Source of the DNA: Chloroflexota bacterium
Lineage (GTDB): Bacteria; Chloroflexota; Dehalococcoidia; Tepidiformales; Tepidiformaceae
DNA length: 16,963 nt
Assembly (NCBI GenBank): GCA_021823905.1
Contig: JAKALX010000022.1
Span: 1 to 16,963, forward strand
Direction of reading: 5' to 3'
The notes under the pieces are model-generated. The model was not told the origin of the DNA. It saw only the letters and a program-made list of their open reading frames with translations, and made no database searches. Made by a program: the position numbers and the translations under genes. Shown in pieces: positions 1 to 6,992 of the stretch. The stretch's first letter is position 1; every line of letters begins with the position of its first letter.

Positions 1-2
1 GC

Positions 3-665
3 CAGGCGTTGAGATTGCTGCTTGAGCAACGCCCCGAAGTTACGGTTGTCGGTGAAGCGGCCGATGGACACCAAGCAGTGGCACTCGTCGAGCGCCTTCA
101 TCCCGACGTGGTGCTCATGGACATTAATATGCCGCTGCTCAACGGCATCGAGGCCACCCGGCAGATCGTCAAACGTCACCGTGGAACTCGGGTTATTGTC
201 GTGAGCGCGTACAGCGAACGGCAGCAGCTCGTTGATGCCGTTCGCGCCGGCGCGGCCGGTTACCTCGTCAAGCGATCGGACGTCGAAGAGGTGCTTCTCG
301 CAATTCGCATGGTGCGCCAGGGCAATCCGTACTTCTCAGCCGAGCTTGCCGGGTCCATGGATATCACCGAGGTGATGTTCGAGGCGCACTCTGGAGCGGG
401 TCGCAGTGCGGCTGATGTGCTCACGCCTCGAGAGAAAGAGGTTGTGCAGCTGCTCGCGGAGGGGTTCACGGCCAAAACGAGCGCCGAGAAGCTGGTCGTC
501 AGTGAAAAGACCGTCGAAGGCCACTGCGCCCGCGCGATGAAGAAGCTGGGAGTAAGAACCCGTGCCGACCTCGTGCGAGAGGCAATCCGCCACGGCATCG
601 TCGGCTTCAGGGAGACTGACGCACCCGAACCGCTCCAGTCTCCGGGCGGGGCGGGCAGAGCGTAG
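3..665 (+). CDS. NarL/FixJ-family response regulator, 5' end outside window
   Basis: Two-component response regulator that would bind DNA when phosphorylated. The reading frame is open from the window edge and its first visible residues (QALRLLLEQRPEV) match the end of helix 1 of a receiver domain. About 15-20 N-terminal residues, including the acidic pair, therefore lie upstream, and the TTG at position 9 is not the real start. Visible receiver marks are the phospho-acceptor Asp in VVLMDINMP, the switch Ser in VVSAYS and the Lys in GYLVKRSD. The C-terminal LuxR-type helix-turn-helix starts at LTPREKEVVQLLAEG and contains SEKTVEGH and MKKLGV. The cognate kinase is unknown; the hybrid kinase at 2885 has its own receiver. 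Family assignment is secure, target genes cannot be read. Confidence 0.93.
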   Translation, partial: QALRLLLEQRPEVTVVGEAADGHQAVALVERLHPDVVLMDINMPLLNGIEATRQIVKRHRGTRVIVVSAYSERQQLVDAVRAGAAGYLVKRSDVEEVLLAIRMVRQGNPYFSAELAGSMDITEVMFEAHSGAGRSAADVLTPREKEVVQLLAEGFTAKTSAEKLVVSEKTVEGHCARAMKKLGVRTRADLVREAIRHGIVGFRETDAPEPLQSPGGAGRA

Positions 666-848
666 CCTCGATTCCCCGGCCAACGCATCTCCCGCCGTCG
701 GCGGATGTGCGTGAGCGCTCTCCTCGCGACCAGAATGCCGGCCAGCCAGCACGACAGCTTCTCTCCGCCTACGCGCGCGGGTCAGCGAAGGCTTGGCGTC
801 GGGCGCTCTATCAGGGTTCTGGCCCTGGATCCGTAGGGGAAACGGAGG
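666..848. other. Intergenic stretch without a gene
   Basis: I see no coding region here. The only structure is an imperfect hairpin at 684-711: CCGCC (692-696) pairs with GGCGG (700-704) and, across an internal loop, CGCA pairs with TGCG. It lies about 20 bp after the response-regulator stop and could help end that transcript, but it has no T-run. No convincing -35/-10 pair was found. Confidence 0.3.
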
Positions 849-955
849 GGTAAGAACAGGGTGATTCCCCTGGCTGAATCGGGGAGGACGCCGAAGTGCA
901 TTGGGGCCGAAGGCCGCATCGGCGCCGCGGATTGCGGACCGCATAGTGGGGTTAC
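849..955 (+). promoter_or_regulatory. Candidate c-di-GMP-I-like (GEMM) riboswitch aptamer
   Basis: This structured leader precedes the sigma factor gene. Seen in order are GTAA (850-853), ACAGGG (856-861), a hairpin TCCCC/GGGGA (866-870 with 881-885), GGACGC (886-891) and GAAGTGC (893-899). A bipartite P3-like arm follows, with GTGC (896-899) pairing GCAT (941-944) and CCGCA (914-918) pairing TGCGG (933-937). The last part is TAGTGGGGTTAC (944-955), whose TTAC can pair with the 5' GTAA. As I recall class-I c-di-GMP aptamers, they run ACAGGG, hairpin, GGGACGCAAAGCC, P3 hairpin, then TAGCGGGGTTACC, so order and several blocks agree. Deviations are two extra bases before GAAG, no AAA after ACAGGG, and an atypical P2 loop. 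It may be a divergent member or a chance resemblance. Confidence 0.4.
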
Positions 956-975
956 GCCGCCAGTGGCCTGGCGGC
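956..975 (+). promoter_or_regulatory. GC-rich hairpin before the sigma-factor RBS
   Basis: GCCGCCA (956-962) pairs perfectly with TGGCGGC (969-975) around a six-base loop. It abuts the candidate aptamer and ends 12 bases before the GGAG of the sigma gene. With no T-run after it, it is not a classical terminator; it could be the expression platform of the leader. Confidence 0.45.
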
Positions 976-987
976 CAATCCAAGACC

Positions 988-991
988 GGAG
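988..991 (+). promoter_or_regulatory. Ribosome binding site of the sigma factor gene
   Basis: GGAG with 7 bases to the ATG at 999. This decides the start: the frame is open upstream to a GTG at 861, but that region reads as structured leader and its translation has no sigma-factor features. Confidence 0.6.
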
Positions 992-998
992 TCCCATC

Positions 999-1742
999 AT
1001 GCACATCCAAACGGCCAAGGCCGATCTGGGCGCCCGTGACCACATGATCTGCGAGCATCTTCCACTCATCCGCTTCGTCGTGAGAAAAATGATGGTAGAT
1101 GGGCCCGGAGCGGAAGTCAGCTTCGAAGACCTCGTGGGGTACGGCACCATTGGGCTGATCCAGGCGGTCGACCGCTTCGATGGCTCTCTCGGCATCCCGT
1201 TCTCCGGGTTCGCCATTCCCAGGATCCGTGGCGCTGTCCTCGACGCGCTCCGTGGCCTCGATCCTCTCAGCCGTGGCCAGCGGTTGATGGCAAAGCAGAT
1301 CGCCGCCAAGCAGAACGAACTGGCGATGACGTTCGGCTGCGAGCCGACGGGCCAGGAGCTGCGCGCTGCTACCGGCCTGACCGGCGAACAGTTCAACACG
1401 GCCAGGTCAATGGCCGGCTTCTTCTGCGTCCCCATCGACAACGCCGGCGATGACGGCCTCTCGTACGGCTACTCCGAGCCGGCGGACCCCGACGCCGAGT
1501 CTCCGACCGCCGGAATGGAACGCCAGGAGCTTCTCGCCACGCTGGAGCGAGCCATAAAGTCGCTTCCCGAGCGAGAGCGGATCATCGTCGGCCTCTACTA
1601 CGGAGAGCGCCTCAAGTATCGGGAGATCGCGACTGTGATGGCCGTCTCGGAGACTCGCGTGTCACAGCTCATGCAGCAGGCACTCGGACGGCTGCGGCGC
1701 AATCCCCGGCTGGCTGAGGAAGCGCTTCCCTGTTCCGCCTAA
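999..1742 (+). CDS. RNA polymerase sigma factor, FliA/WhiG/SigB-like group
   Basis: Alternative sigma-70 family factor of 247 residues, which directs RNA polymerase to a dedicated promoter set. Region 2 is seen as HLPLIRFVVRKM, FEDLVGYGTIGLIQAVDRFD and FSGFAIPRIRGAVLDALR; the last block is typical of the FliA/WhiG group. Region 3 follows (GCEPTGQELRAATGLTGEQF), then region 4 with SLPERERIIVGLYYGERLKYREIA in parts and the helix-turn-helix VSETRVSQLMQQALGRLRR. The ATG at 999 is chosen for its GGAG and because sigma homology starts right after it. In Streptomyces, WhiG is held by the c-di-GMP-binding anti-sigma RsiG (known). Here the gene sits beside GGDEF/EAL genes and behind a possible c-di-GMP leader (inference). 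No anti-sigma gene is adjacent and no flagellar genes are visible, so motility control is not assumed. Confidence 0.92.
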   Translation: MHIQTAKADLGARDHMICEHLPLIRFVVRKMMVDGPGAEVSFEDLVGYGTIGLIQAVDRFDGSLGIPFSGFAIPRIRGAVLDALRGLDPLSRGQRLMAKQIAAKQNELAMTFGCEPTGQELRAATGLTGEQFNTARSMAGFFCVPIDNAGDDGLSYGYSEPADPDAESPTAGMERQELLATLERAIKSLPERERIIVGLYYGERLKYREIATVMAVSETRVSQLMQQALGRLRRNPRLAEEALPCSA

Positions 1743-1778
1743 CGAGCGAGCGTTCCAATACGCTCACCCATGGACGAT

Positions 1779-1824
1779 GGCGTGCCCCCGCCGAAGGTCG
1801 CTGCGAAGGTGGGGGTGGGACGCC
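1779..1824. terminator. Stem-loop between convergent genes
   Basis: CCCCCGCC (1785-1792) pairs with GGTGGGGG (1808-1815) with one G-T pair. An outer stem GGCGT (1779-1783) / ACGCC (1820-1824) extends it. The 15-base loop region carries a direct repeat of CGAAGGT. It lies between the stop of the sigma factor gene and the stop of the opposing GGDEF-like gene, where a bidirectional terminator is expected. No T-run is present, so intrinsic termination is uncertain. Confidence 0.4.
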
Positions 1825-1844
1825 CCTACGCCGCGGTTCCAGAT

Positions 1845-2612
1845 TCACCCGTTCGCGCCTTGCGCGCCCTGAAAGCCAGCTAGGTCCAGCCCAACGTCAT
1901 CGCCGGAGAGGGCTGCGTAGCCGGGCTTGAGGTCGAGGCCGTCGACGCGCACCGCAAGCGATTTCGTCACGTCCGCGATCGTGACCTCAACGTGCTGTGG
2001 CAACCGGCGCAGATACTGCTCTCGATCCTCGATGGAGCAGTTGGCCAGGATCACGCCGAAGCGGCCATCACCGAGATACCCGACGAGATCGTCCGCTCTC
2101 GTCATCCGCTTGATTCCTTTCGCGACGTTCTCCACGGCCTTCCGCCCCCCGAGATCCCCCATTTCGGACCGCAGAGCCGTCAATCGGGGAATGGACACGA
2201 GGACAAGCGCCGGTTCCGCGCCATCGGGAGCGGAACGATGCGCGACGGACTCCAGCGCCACGAGGAACGCGTCCCGTCCGGCCACACCGCGAATCTCGCT
2301 GAGATACCGCGAGCTGTAGAGCAGCATCATGGCCTGGCGCCAGTTCCATGTTCGCGACCAGTTCAGTGCACTGGTTTGCAAATGCGATACCGCACAGAGC
2401 GTGAGCAGCACGGCAAATAGCACGGAATTGAGCGGAGTAGGGTTGCGGTTCAGCGCCAGGCCCATGGCGCCAATAGCCACCACCCAGAGCGCGAGGGTTG
2501 TGATGCCCAGCGCCCTTCGGCCGCGGTCGGAAGCTCGCAACCGTGGCCACGGACCAGCCTCAACGGTTCCCACCAGTCGGTTAATGGAGCCCACCTTGCC
2601 TCCGCACATCAT
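1845..2612 (-). CDS. Membrane protein with degenerate GGDEF domain
   Basis: About 255 residues. Two hydrophobic segments (about 34-52 and 61-79) are followed by a cytoplasmic GGDEF-fold domain from GRDAFLVALES to the end. The signature is YLGDGRFGVIL where active diguanylate cyclases read LGGDEFAVLL, so GGDEF has become GDGRF and the catalytic Glu is Arg. Upstream, VLVSIPRLTALRSEMGDLGG replaces the usual DLDxFKxxND metal and substrate segment, losing the metal Asp. I infer it does not make c-di-GMP and may be a sensor, scaffold or GTP/c-di-GMP-binding protein. Start is uncertain: tandem ATGs at 2612 and 2609 have a weak GGGA, while a GTG at 2594 has GGAGG four bases before it. The frame is open to 2738, but that extension looks non-coding. 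It is divergent from the hybrid kinase. Confidence 0.75.
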   Translation of the reverse strand: MMCGGKVGSINRLVGTVEAGPWPRLRASDRGRRALGITTLALWVVAIGAMGLALNRNPTPLNSVLFAVLLTLCAVSHLQTSALNWSRTWNWRQAMMLLYSSRYLSEIRGVAGRDAFLVALESVAHRSAPDGAEPALVLVSIPRLTALRSEMGDLGGRKAVENVAKGIKRMTRADDLVGYLGDGRFGVILANCSIEDREQYLRRLPQHVEVTIADVTKSLAVRVDGLDLKPGYAALSGDDVGLDLAGFQGAQGANG

Positions 2613-2692
2613 CTGCTTATCCCGAACGTCGGAGGCCGCGGGAGTACGGGTGGTGGTGCTTCGAGTGAAAGAACGGTCAAGAACGGCATTTG

Positions 2693-2790
2693 GGCAACCC
2701 TCGTGAGCGGCGAAGTCTGGCGCGTCGAGACACGGCACGCCGAGTTCGCGCGTCGGCGCGGCCCTTCAACGCTGAAAGGTGCGGGTTGCC
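2693..2790. repeat. Long-range inverted repeat in a divergent intergenic region
   Basis: GGCAACCC (2693-2700) is perfectly complementary to GGGTTGCC (2783-2790) across 82 bases, inside the 272-bp region between the divergent GGDEF-like gene and the hybrid kinase gene. The enclosed DNA is GC-rich and contains CGAAGT at 2711-2716. It could close a folded leader on the plus-strand transcript or be a chance dyad. I see nothing else in 2613-2884 that I can name, and no clear promoter. Confidence 0.35.
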
Positions 2791-2884
2791 AGGAGGCCAC
2801 AAGCACCTCTTCTGCGTGTAAAGTACAAACTTGGTAGCGGTCAAAGATGATCGCACCAGAAGCAGCCGGGTGGCGGATCTTGTG

Positions 2885-5800
2885 ATGAAACGGAAGCGGT
2901 ATCGAGTAGGAAATCTGGGAAGAATACGTTCTGGTGTTCGCAGCCTCCGCGCTGTTGTCCTCGGTCGAGAGGACGCCGCCGCCGATCCCGTGAGTCGTGT
3001 CGTCTGGCGCTTGAGCGCGCTCGTCGTCATCGGCGTCGGTGCTGTCGTCCTCGCCGGCTGGGTCGCCGGCGTGGGCCTCGTGGACGCCTGGCTTCCAGGC
3101 ACCACCTCGATGAAGGCGAACACCGCTGCGTGCTTCATTCTCATGGGCGCTGGGCTGTTGTTGCTCGGCCCCGTGGAGATCACAAGGAGGCGGCTGGCCG
3201 CGGGCCTGGCGTGCGTGACCGTCGTCGCGGTCGTCGCGCTTGCCTCGCTCGGTGAGTGGCTTTTCTCCTGGGATCTTCACATCGACCAGCTTCTGGCAAG
3301 CGAGCCAGCAGGCGCTGTCGGCACGTCGGAGCCAGGACGGATGGCAGCCACCACCGCCCTCTCCTTCTGTCTGGCTGCGTTCGCCCTGGCCCTCCTCCGC
3401 CTCCGCGATCCTCGCTTTGGGCAGGCCCTCGTCATCGCCGGAAGCAGCGTGATCGTGGCGGTCATCTCGGCCGAAGTCTTCGACATTGGGACGCTCCGGG
3501 GAACGACGGAGTATACCCATATGGCGATCCCCGCGGCGGTCGCGTTCATCGCGCTCTGGATCGGGTTCTTCGCGCTACGAGCTGATGGTCTGTCGACAGC
3601 CGTGTCGAGCCGTACGTCTGCCGGCGCCGCTGCCCGAGTTCTTCTGCCCGCTGCCATTGTCGTCCCGATCCTGCTCGGCTGGCTGTCTTTGCGGGGTGAG
3701 GACCTCGACCTGTATGGGTCGGCTTCGGGTCTGGCTCTCCTAACGACGGCCAACGCCGTGGTCTTCGCTGGCGTCGTCTGGGCGACGACCCGCTGGGTTT
3801 ACCGCAGCGAAGTGGCTGTCAGCGCGGCCGAGCAGGCTCTGACAGAACTCGTCGCTGCATCGCCCGATGCGATCCTGGCACTCTCCCACGACGGAACCCT
3901 CCTGGGTTGGAATGCCGCGGCAGAGCGGCTGTTCGGATATACCGCCGAGGAGGCGGCGAAGCAGGATCCGCTCTTCCTGGTACCGGAAGAGCTCAGAGAA
4001 CAGACCCGGAGGGAGCTTGACGCCCTCGCCGGTGGCGGCCCACCCCGGACCTCGGAGACCGTTCGGCTCACGAAGGACGGCCGCCGGATCCCCGTCGCCA
4101 TATCGGGGTTTCAGCTGCGCGGCTCGGGCGGCAATGCGACCGTCTTTCGCGACATCGCCGAGCGCAAGCGAAGCGAGGAAGCGCTCCGGGCAAGCGAAGC
4201 GCGATACCGCTCGCTGTTCCAGAGCATGCAGGAAGGCTTCGCGTATTGCGATGTCCTGTTCGACGCCGATTTGCAGCCAGTGGATTTCCGGTTCTCCGCG
4301 GTCAACCACGCTTTCTTGCGACTGACTGGTTTCCAGGAGGTCGAGGGCAGGCGCCTAACGGAGGTCTTCCCGGCCATTCGGGAGCAAAGCCCCGGCGTCT
4401 TCGAAGCCTTCGGGCGAGTCGCCTCGACCGGGCGGTCAGAACGGTTCGAGACCTATTCCACACACTCGGACCAGTGGCTTTCAGTCTCGGCCTACAGCAT
4501 CGAGTCGGGCGGCATCGTCGCGCTGTTCGACGACATCACGGAGCGCAAGGCAAGCGAGCAGGCCTTCCGCGACCAGGCGCAGCGCGCCCTACGCGAAGCT
4601 CGTGAGCAACTCCAGGCGCTCATGGATTATTCTCCGGCGGCCATCTTCGTGAAGGACCTGAACGGCCGCAACGTGGTGGTGAACCGGCGTTACGCCGAGC
4701 TCATGGGAGGGCCGGCGACTGAGTACATAGGACGCACCTCCTACGAGCTGTTCCCCCGGGAAGAAGCGGACGCAAACCGCCAGCGCGAGCTCGACATCAT
4801 CGAGTCAGCCACGGCGGCAGAATGGGAGGAAACCGTCCCGCTTCCCGGCGGGCCGCGGCGGTTCATTGCCAATGGATTCCCGTTGCTGGGCTCCGACGGC
4901 AAGGTCGAATACGTCGGTTACATCTACCTCGACATCACCGAGCGGAAGCGGCTCGAAGAGGAATACAGGGTCGCAGAGGAGGCCCTGAGGGCATCGCAGG
5001 AGCGATTTGTAGCGCTCTTTCGGGCAAGCTCGGTGGCGTTCGCCATCGTCGATGACGCGACCGACGAATTCACCGAACTGAATGCAGCGTTTGAGTTCAT
5101 CACGGGCTTTGGGCGCGAAGACGCCATCGGCCGAACCGTTGAGGCATTGGAGATGTGGGCCAACCCCGCGGAACGCGCAGAGATGTCTTCGATCCTGCAG
5201 CGGGAGGGCCGTGTTGCCGACTTCGAAGCCACGTTTCGAAGGAATTCTGGCGAACTTTACGACGGCCTCATCTCGGTCGAACTATTGGACACTCACGAGG
5301 GCCGCCTCCGCATCGTTGTAGTGAGCGACATCACCGCGCTGAAGCGGCTCGAAAAGGAACAAGCGAACGCGGAACAGGCTCTCAGAGCATCTCAAGAGCA
5401 GTTCGCGGCACTCTTTCGCGCGAGCCCGGGACCGGTCGTCATCCTCGATGACACGACCGAGGAAGTGGTCGAGGTCAATGAGGCGTTCGAATCCGCCACG
5501 GGCTTCCGGCGTGAGGAAGTTGTCGGTCAGACCTTCGGCGCATTGGAACTCTGGGCCAACCCTGCCGAGCGTGACGAGGTGCTCTCCGTCTTGCAGCGGG
5601 AGGGCCGGGTCGCCCAGTTTGAAGCCAGGATGCGAATGAAATCTGGCGAGCTGTACGACGGCCTCGCCTCGGTCGAGGTCGTCAACACTCCCAGGAGACG
5701 GCTTCGCATCATTGCAACGATCGACATCAGCGCCCGCAAACGCGCTGAGGCAGCGCTTATCGGCGCGATGGCCACCGCGGACCGCGCGAACCGGGCCAAG

Positions 5801-6931
5801 AGCGAGTTCCTCTCCCGCATGAGTCACGAACTCCGGACACCGCTCAACGTCATCCTTGGCTTCGCCCAGGTGCTGCAATTGGACCCGCTTGATCCAAACC
5901 AGGACGAGGCAGTCGGTCACATCCTCGGCGCCGGCCGTCACCTGCTCGACCTCATCAACGACGTGCTCGACCTCTCGCGGATGGAGTCGGGCAGAACAAC
6001 GTTCTCCATTGAGCCAGTGTCGGTGGCCGAGGCTATCGAGGACTCTCTCGGCCTGATCCAGCCGCTGGCAGCGGACCGGCACATCGCAACCCGGTTCATC
6101 CCGGATGAAGCGGCGAGGGGCCTGCTGGCGATGAGCGACCGCCAGCGTTTGAAGCAGGTCCTCCTCAACCTGCTCTCCAACGCCGTCAAGTACAACCGCG
6201 ACGGCGGTTCGGTGACGGTCACATGCGCGCTCACGGGAACTGGAGAGGTGAGAATCCAGGTGGCCGACACCGGTCCCGGAATCGACCCGGAGAAGCTGGA
6301 CCTGCTCTTTCAGCCGTTCGAACGTCTCGGAGCCGAGGCCACCACGGTAGAGGGAACAGGGCTTGGCCTTGCCCTCAGCAAGCGTTTTGTCGAGGCCATG
6401 GGCGGCACGATCGGAGCCTCGGCAACAGTTGGGGAAGGGGCCGTGTTCTGGCTCGATCTTCCACCTGCCGGCTCACAGCAGCCAGCCGAATCCACCGAGA
6501 TCGCCACGGCTCCTCAGATCCCCCCCGCGCCATCGCTCCGACCGGCGACGGTCCTCTATATCGAGGATAGCCTTGCCAACCTCAAGCTCGTGGAGCGCCT
6601 GCTTGCGCGCTTCCGGACGGTGGATCTGATGCCTGCCGCGCAGGGCCGGATCGGAATCGACCTCGCCCGGATGCACCGGCCCGACCTGGTATTGCTGGAC
6701 TTGCACCTCCCGGATATTTCCGGCGAAGTGGTCCTGCGCGCGCTGAAGGCCGATCCGGCAACCCAGCGCACGCCGGTCATCATTGTCAGCGCCGACGCGA
6801 CCCCTGGCCAGGTTGCACGGCTCAAGCAGGCCGGCGCGTTTGCCTACGTGACCAAGCCGCTCGACGTCCGCGAGTTCGTCGCCGTCATCGAGCGCGCCCT
6901 CGGCGATCGGCCCGCGGACGGAGAGGGTTGA
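2885..6931 (+). CDS. Membrane hybrid histidine kinase with five PAS domains and a receiver
   Basis: Sensor kinase of about 1348 residues. Numbered from the ATG at 2885: eight hydrophobic segments (about 43-63, 80-96, 105-123, 154-172, 179-197, 212-231, 250-268, 283-302), then five PAS units (about 320-435, 440-550, 577-690, 702-820, 834-952). Four of these end in the typical DI(T/A)xxK(R)xxE linker and the last in DISARKRAE. HisKA has phospho-accepting His981 in RMSHELRTPLN. HATPase_c shows LNLLSNAVKYN, ADTGPGI, PFERLG and GTGLGLALSKR. The C-terminal receiver has Asp1272 in VLLDLHLP, Ser in IIVSADA and Lys in YVTKPLD. All catalytic residues look intact. No output domain is attached, so phosphate probably passes on to another protein (inference). 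PAS4 and PAS5 are recent duplicates. A TTG at 2831 is an alternative start; neither start has a strong RBS. Confidence 0.93.
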   Translation: MKRKRYRVGNLGRIRSGVRSLRAVVLGREDAAADPVSRVVWRLSALVVIGVGAVVLAGWVAGVGLVDAWLPGTTSMKANTAACFILMGAGLLLLGPVEITRRRLAAGLACVTVVAVVALASLGEWLFSWDLHIDQLLASEPAGAVGTSEPGRMAATTALSFCLAAFALALLRLRDPRFGQALVIAGSSVIVAVISAEVFDIGTLRGTTEYTHMAIPAAVAFIALWIGFFALRADGLSTAVSSRTSAGAAARVLLPAAIVVPILLGWLSLRGEDLDLYGSASGLALLTTANAVVFAGVVWATTRWVYRSEVAVSAAEQALTELVAASPDAILALSHDGTLLGWNAAAERLFGYTAEEAAKQDPLFLVPEELREQTRRELDALAGGGPPRTSETVRLTKDGRRIPVAISGFQLRGSGGNATVFRDIAERKRSEEALRASEARYRSLFQSMQEGFAYCDVLFDADLQPVDFRFSAVNHAFLRLTGFQEVEGRRLTEVFPAIREQSPGVFEAFGRVASTGRSERFETYSTHSDQWLSVSAYSIESGGIVALFDDITERKASEQAFRDQAQRALREAREQLQALMDYSPAAIFVKDLNGRNVVVNRRYAELMGGPATEYIGRTSYELFPREEADANRQRELDIIESATAAEWEETVPLPGGPRRFIANGFPLLGSDGKVEYVGYIYLDITERKRLEEEYRVAEEALRASQERFVALFRASSVAFAIVDDATDEFTELNAAFEFITGFGREDAIGRTVEALEMWANPAERAEMSSILQREGRVADFEATFRRNSGELYDGLISVELLDTHEGRLRIVVVSDITALKRLEKEQANAEQALRASQEQFAALFRASPGPVVILDDTTEEVVEVNEAFESATGFRREEVVGQTFGALELWANPAERDEVLSVLQREGRVAQFEARMRMKSGELYDGLASVEVVNTPRRRLRIIATIDISARKRAEAALIGAMATADRANRAKSEFLSRMSHELRTPLNVILGFAQVLQLDPLDPNQDEAVGHILGAGRHLLDLINDVLDLSRMESGRTTFSIEPVSVAEAIEDSLGLIQPLAADRHIATRFIPDEAARGLLAMSDRQRLKQVLLNLLSNAVKYNRDGGSVTVTCALTGTGEVRIQVADTGPGIDPEKLDLLFQPFERLGAEATTVEGTGLGLALSKRFVEAMGGTIGASATVGEGAVFWLDLPPAGSQQPAESTEIATAPQIPPAPSLRPATVLYIEDSLANLKLVERLLARFRTVDLMPAAQGRIGIDLARMHRPDLVLLDLHLPDISGEVVLRALKADPATQRTPVIIVSADATPGQVARLKQAGAFAYVTKPLDVREFVAVIERALGDRPADGEG
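4976..5754 (+). repeat. Tandem in-frame duplication of a PAS domain
   Basis: Within the hybrid kinase gene, the segment from 4976 recurs from 5372 with a constant 396-bp (132-codon) offset. Landmarks are ALRASQE at 4982/5378, WANPAER at 5156/5552 and LQREGRV at 5195/5591. The copies share SGELYDGL and several nearly identical stretches with no gap, which indicates duplication of one PAS plus linker. Confidence 0.85.
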
Positions 6932-6944
6932 TTTCCGGCTCGTG

Positions 6945-6982
6945 GAGTGGGTCCCCGCTGGGGCTGCGGCGCGGCTGCACTC
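6945..6982. terminator. Weak stem-loop between convergent genes
   Basis: GAGTG (6945-6949) pairs with CACTC (6978-6982), enclosing a small CCCC/GGGG hairpin (6953-6956 with 6960-6963). It lies in the 61-bp gap between the stop of the hybrid kinase and the stop of the opposing GGDEF-EAL gene. Position suggests a shared terminator; the stem is short and lacks a T-run. Confidence 0.25.
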
Positions 6983-6992
6983 GACCCGCCGT

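Noticed and set aside
861..998. N-terminal extension of the sigma factor from a GTG at 861
   Set aside because: The extension has no sigma-factor features, lies in the structured leader, and the ATG at 999 has a well-placed GGAG.
2786..2829. Possible promoter (TTGCCA at 2786 with TAAAGT or TACAAA near 2819-2829) for the hybrid kinase
   Set aside because: The spacing is about 27-32 bases, too long for a sigma-70 type promoter.
2609..3520. Minus-strand frame opposite the kinase N-terminus (303 codons)
   Set aside because: Shadow of the kinase gene; charged, low-complexity translation with no recognisable domain.
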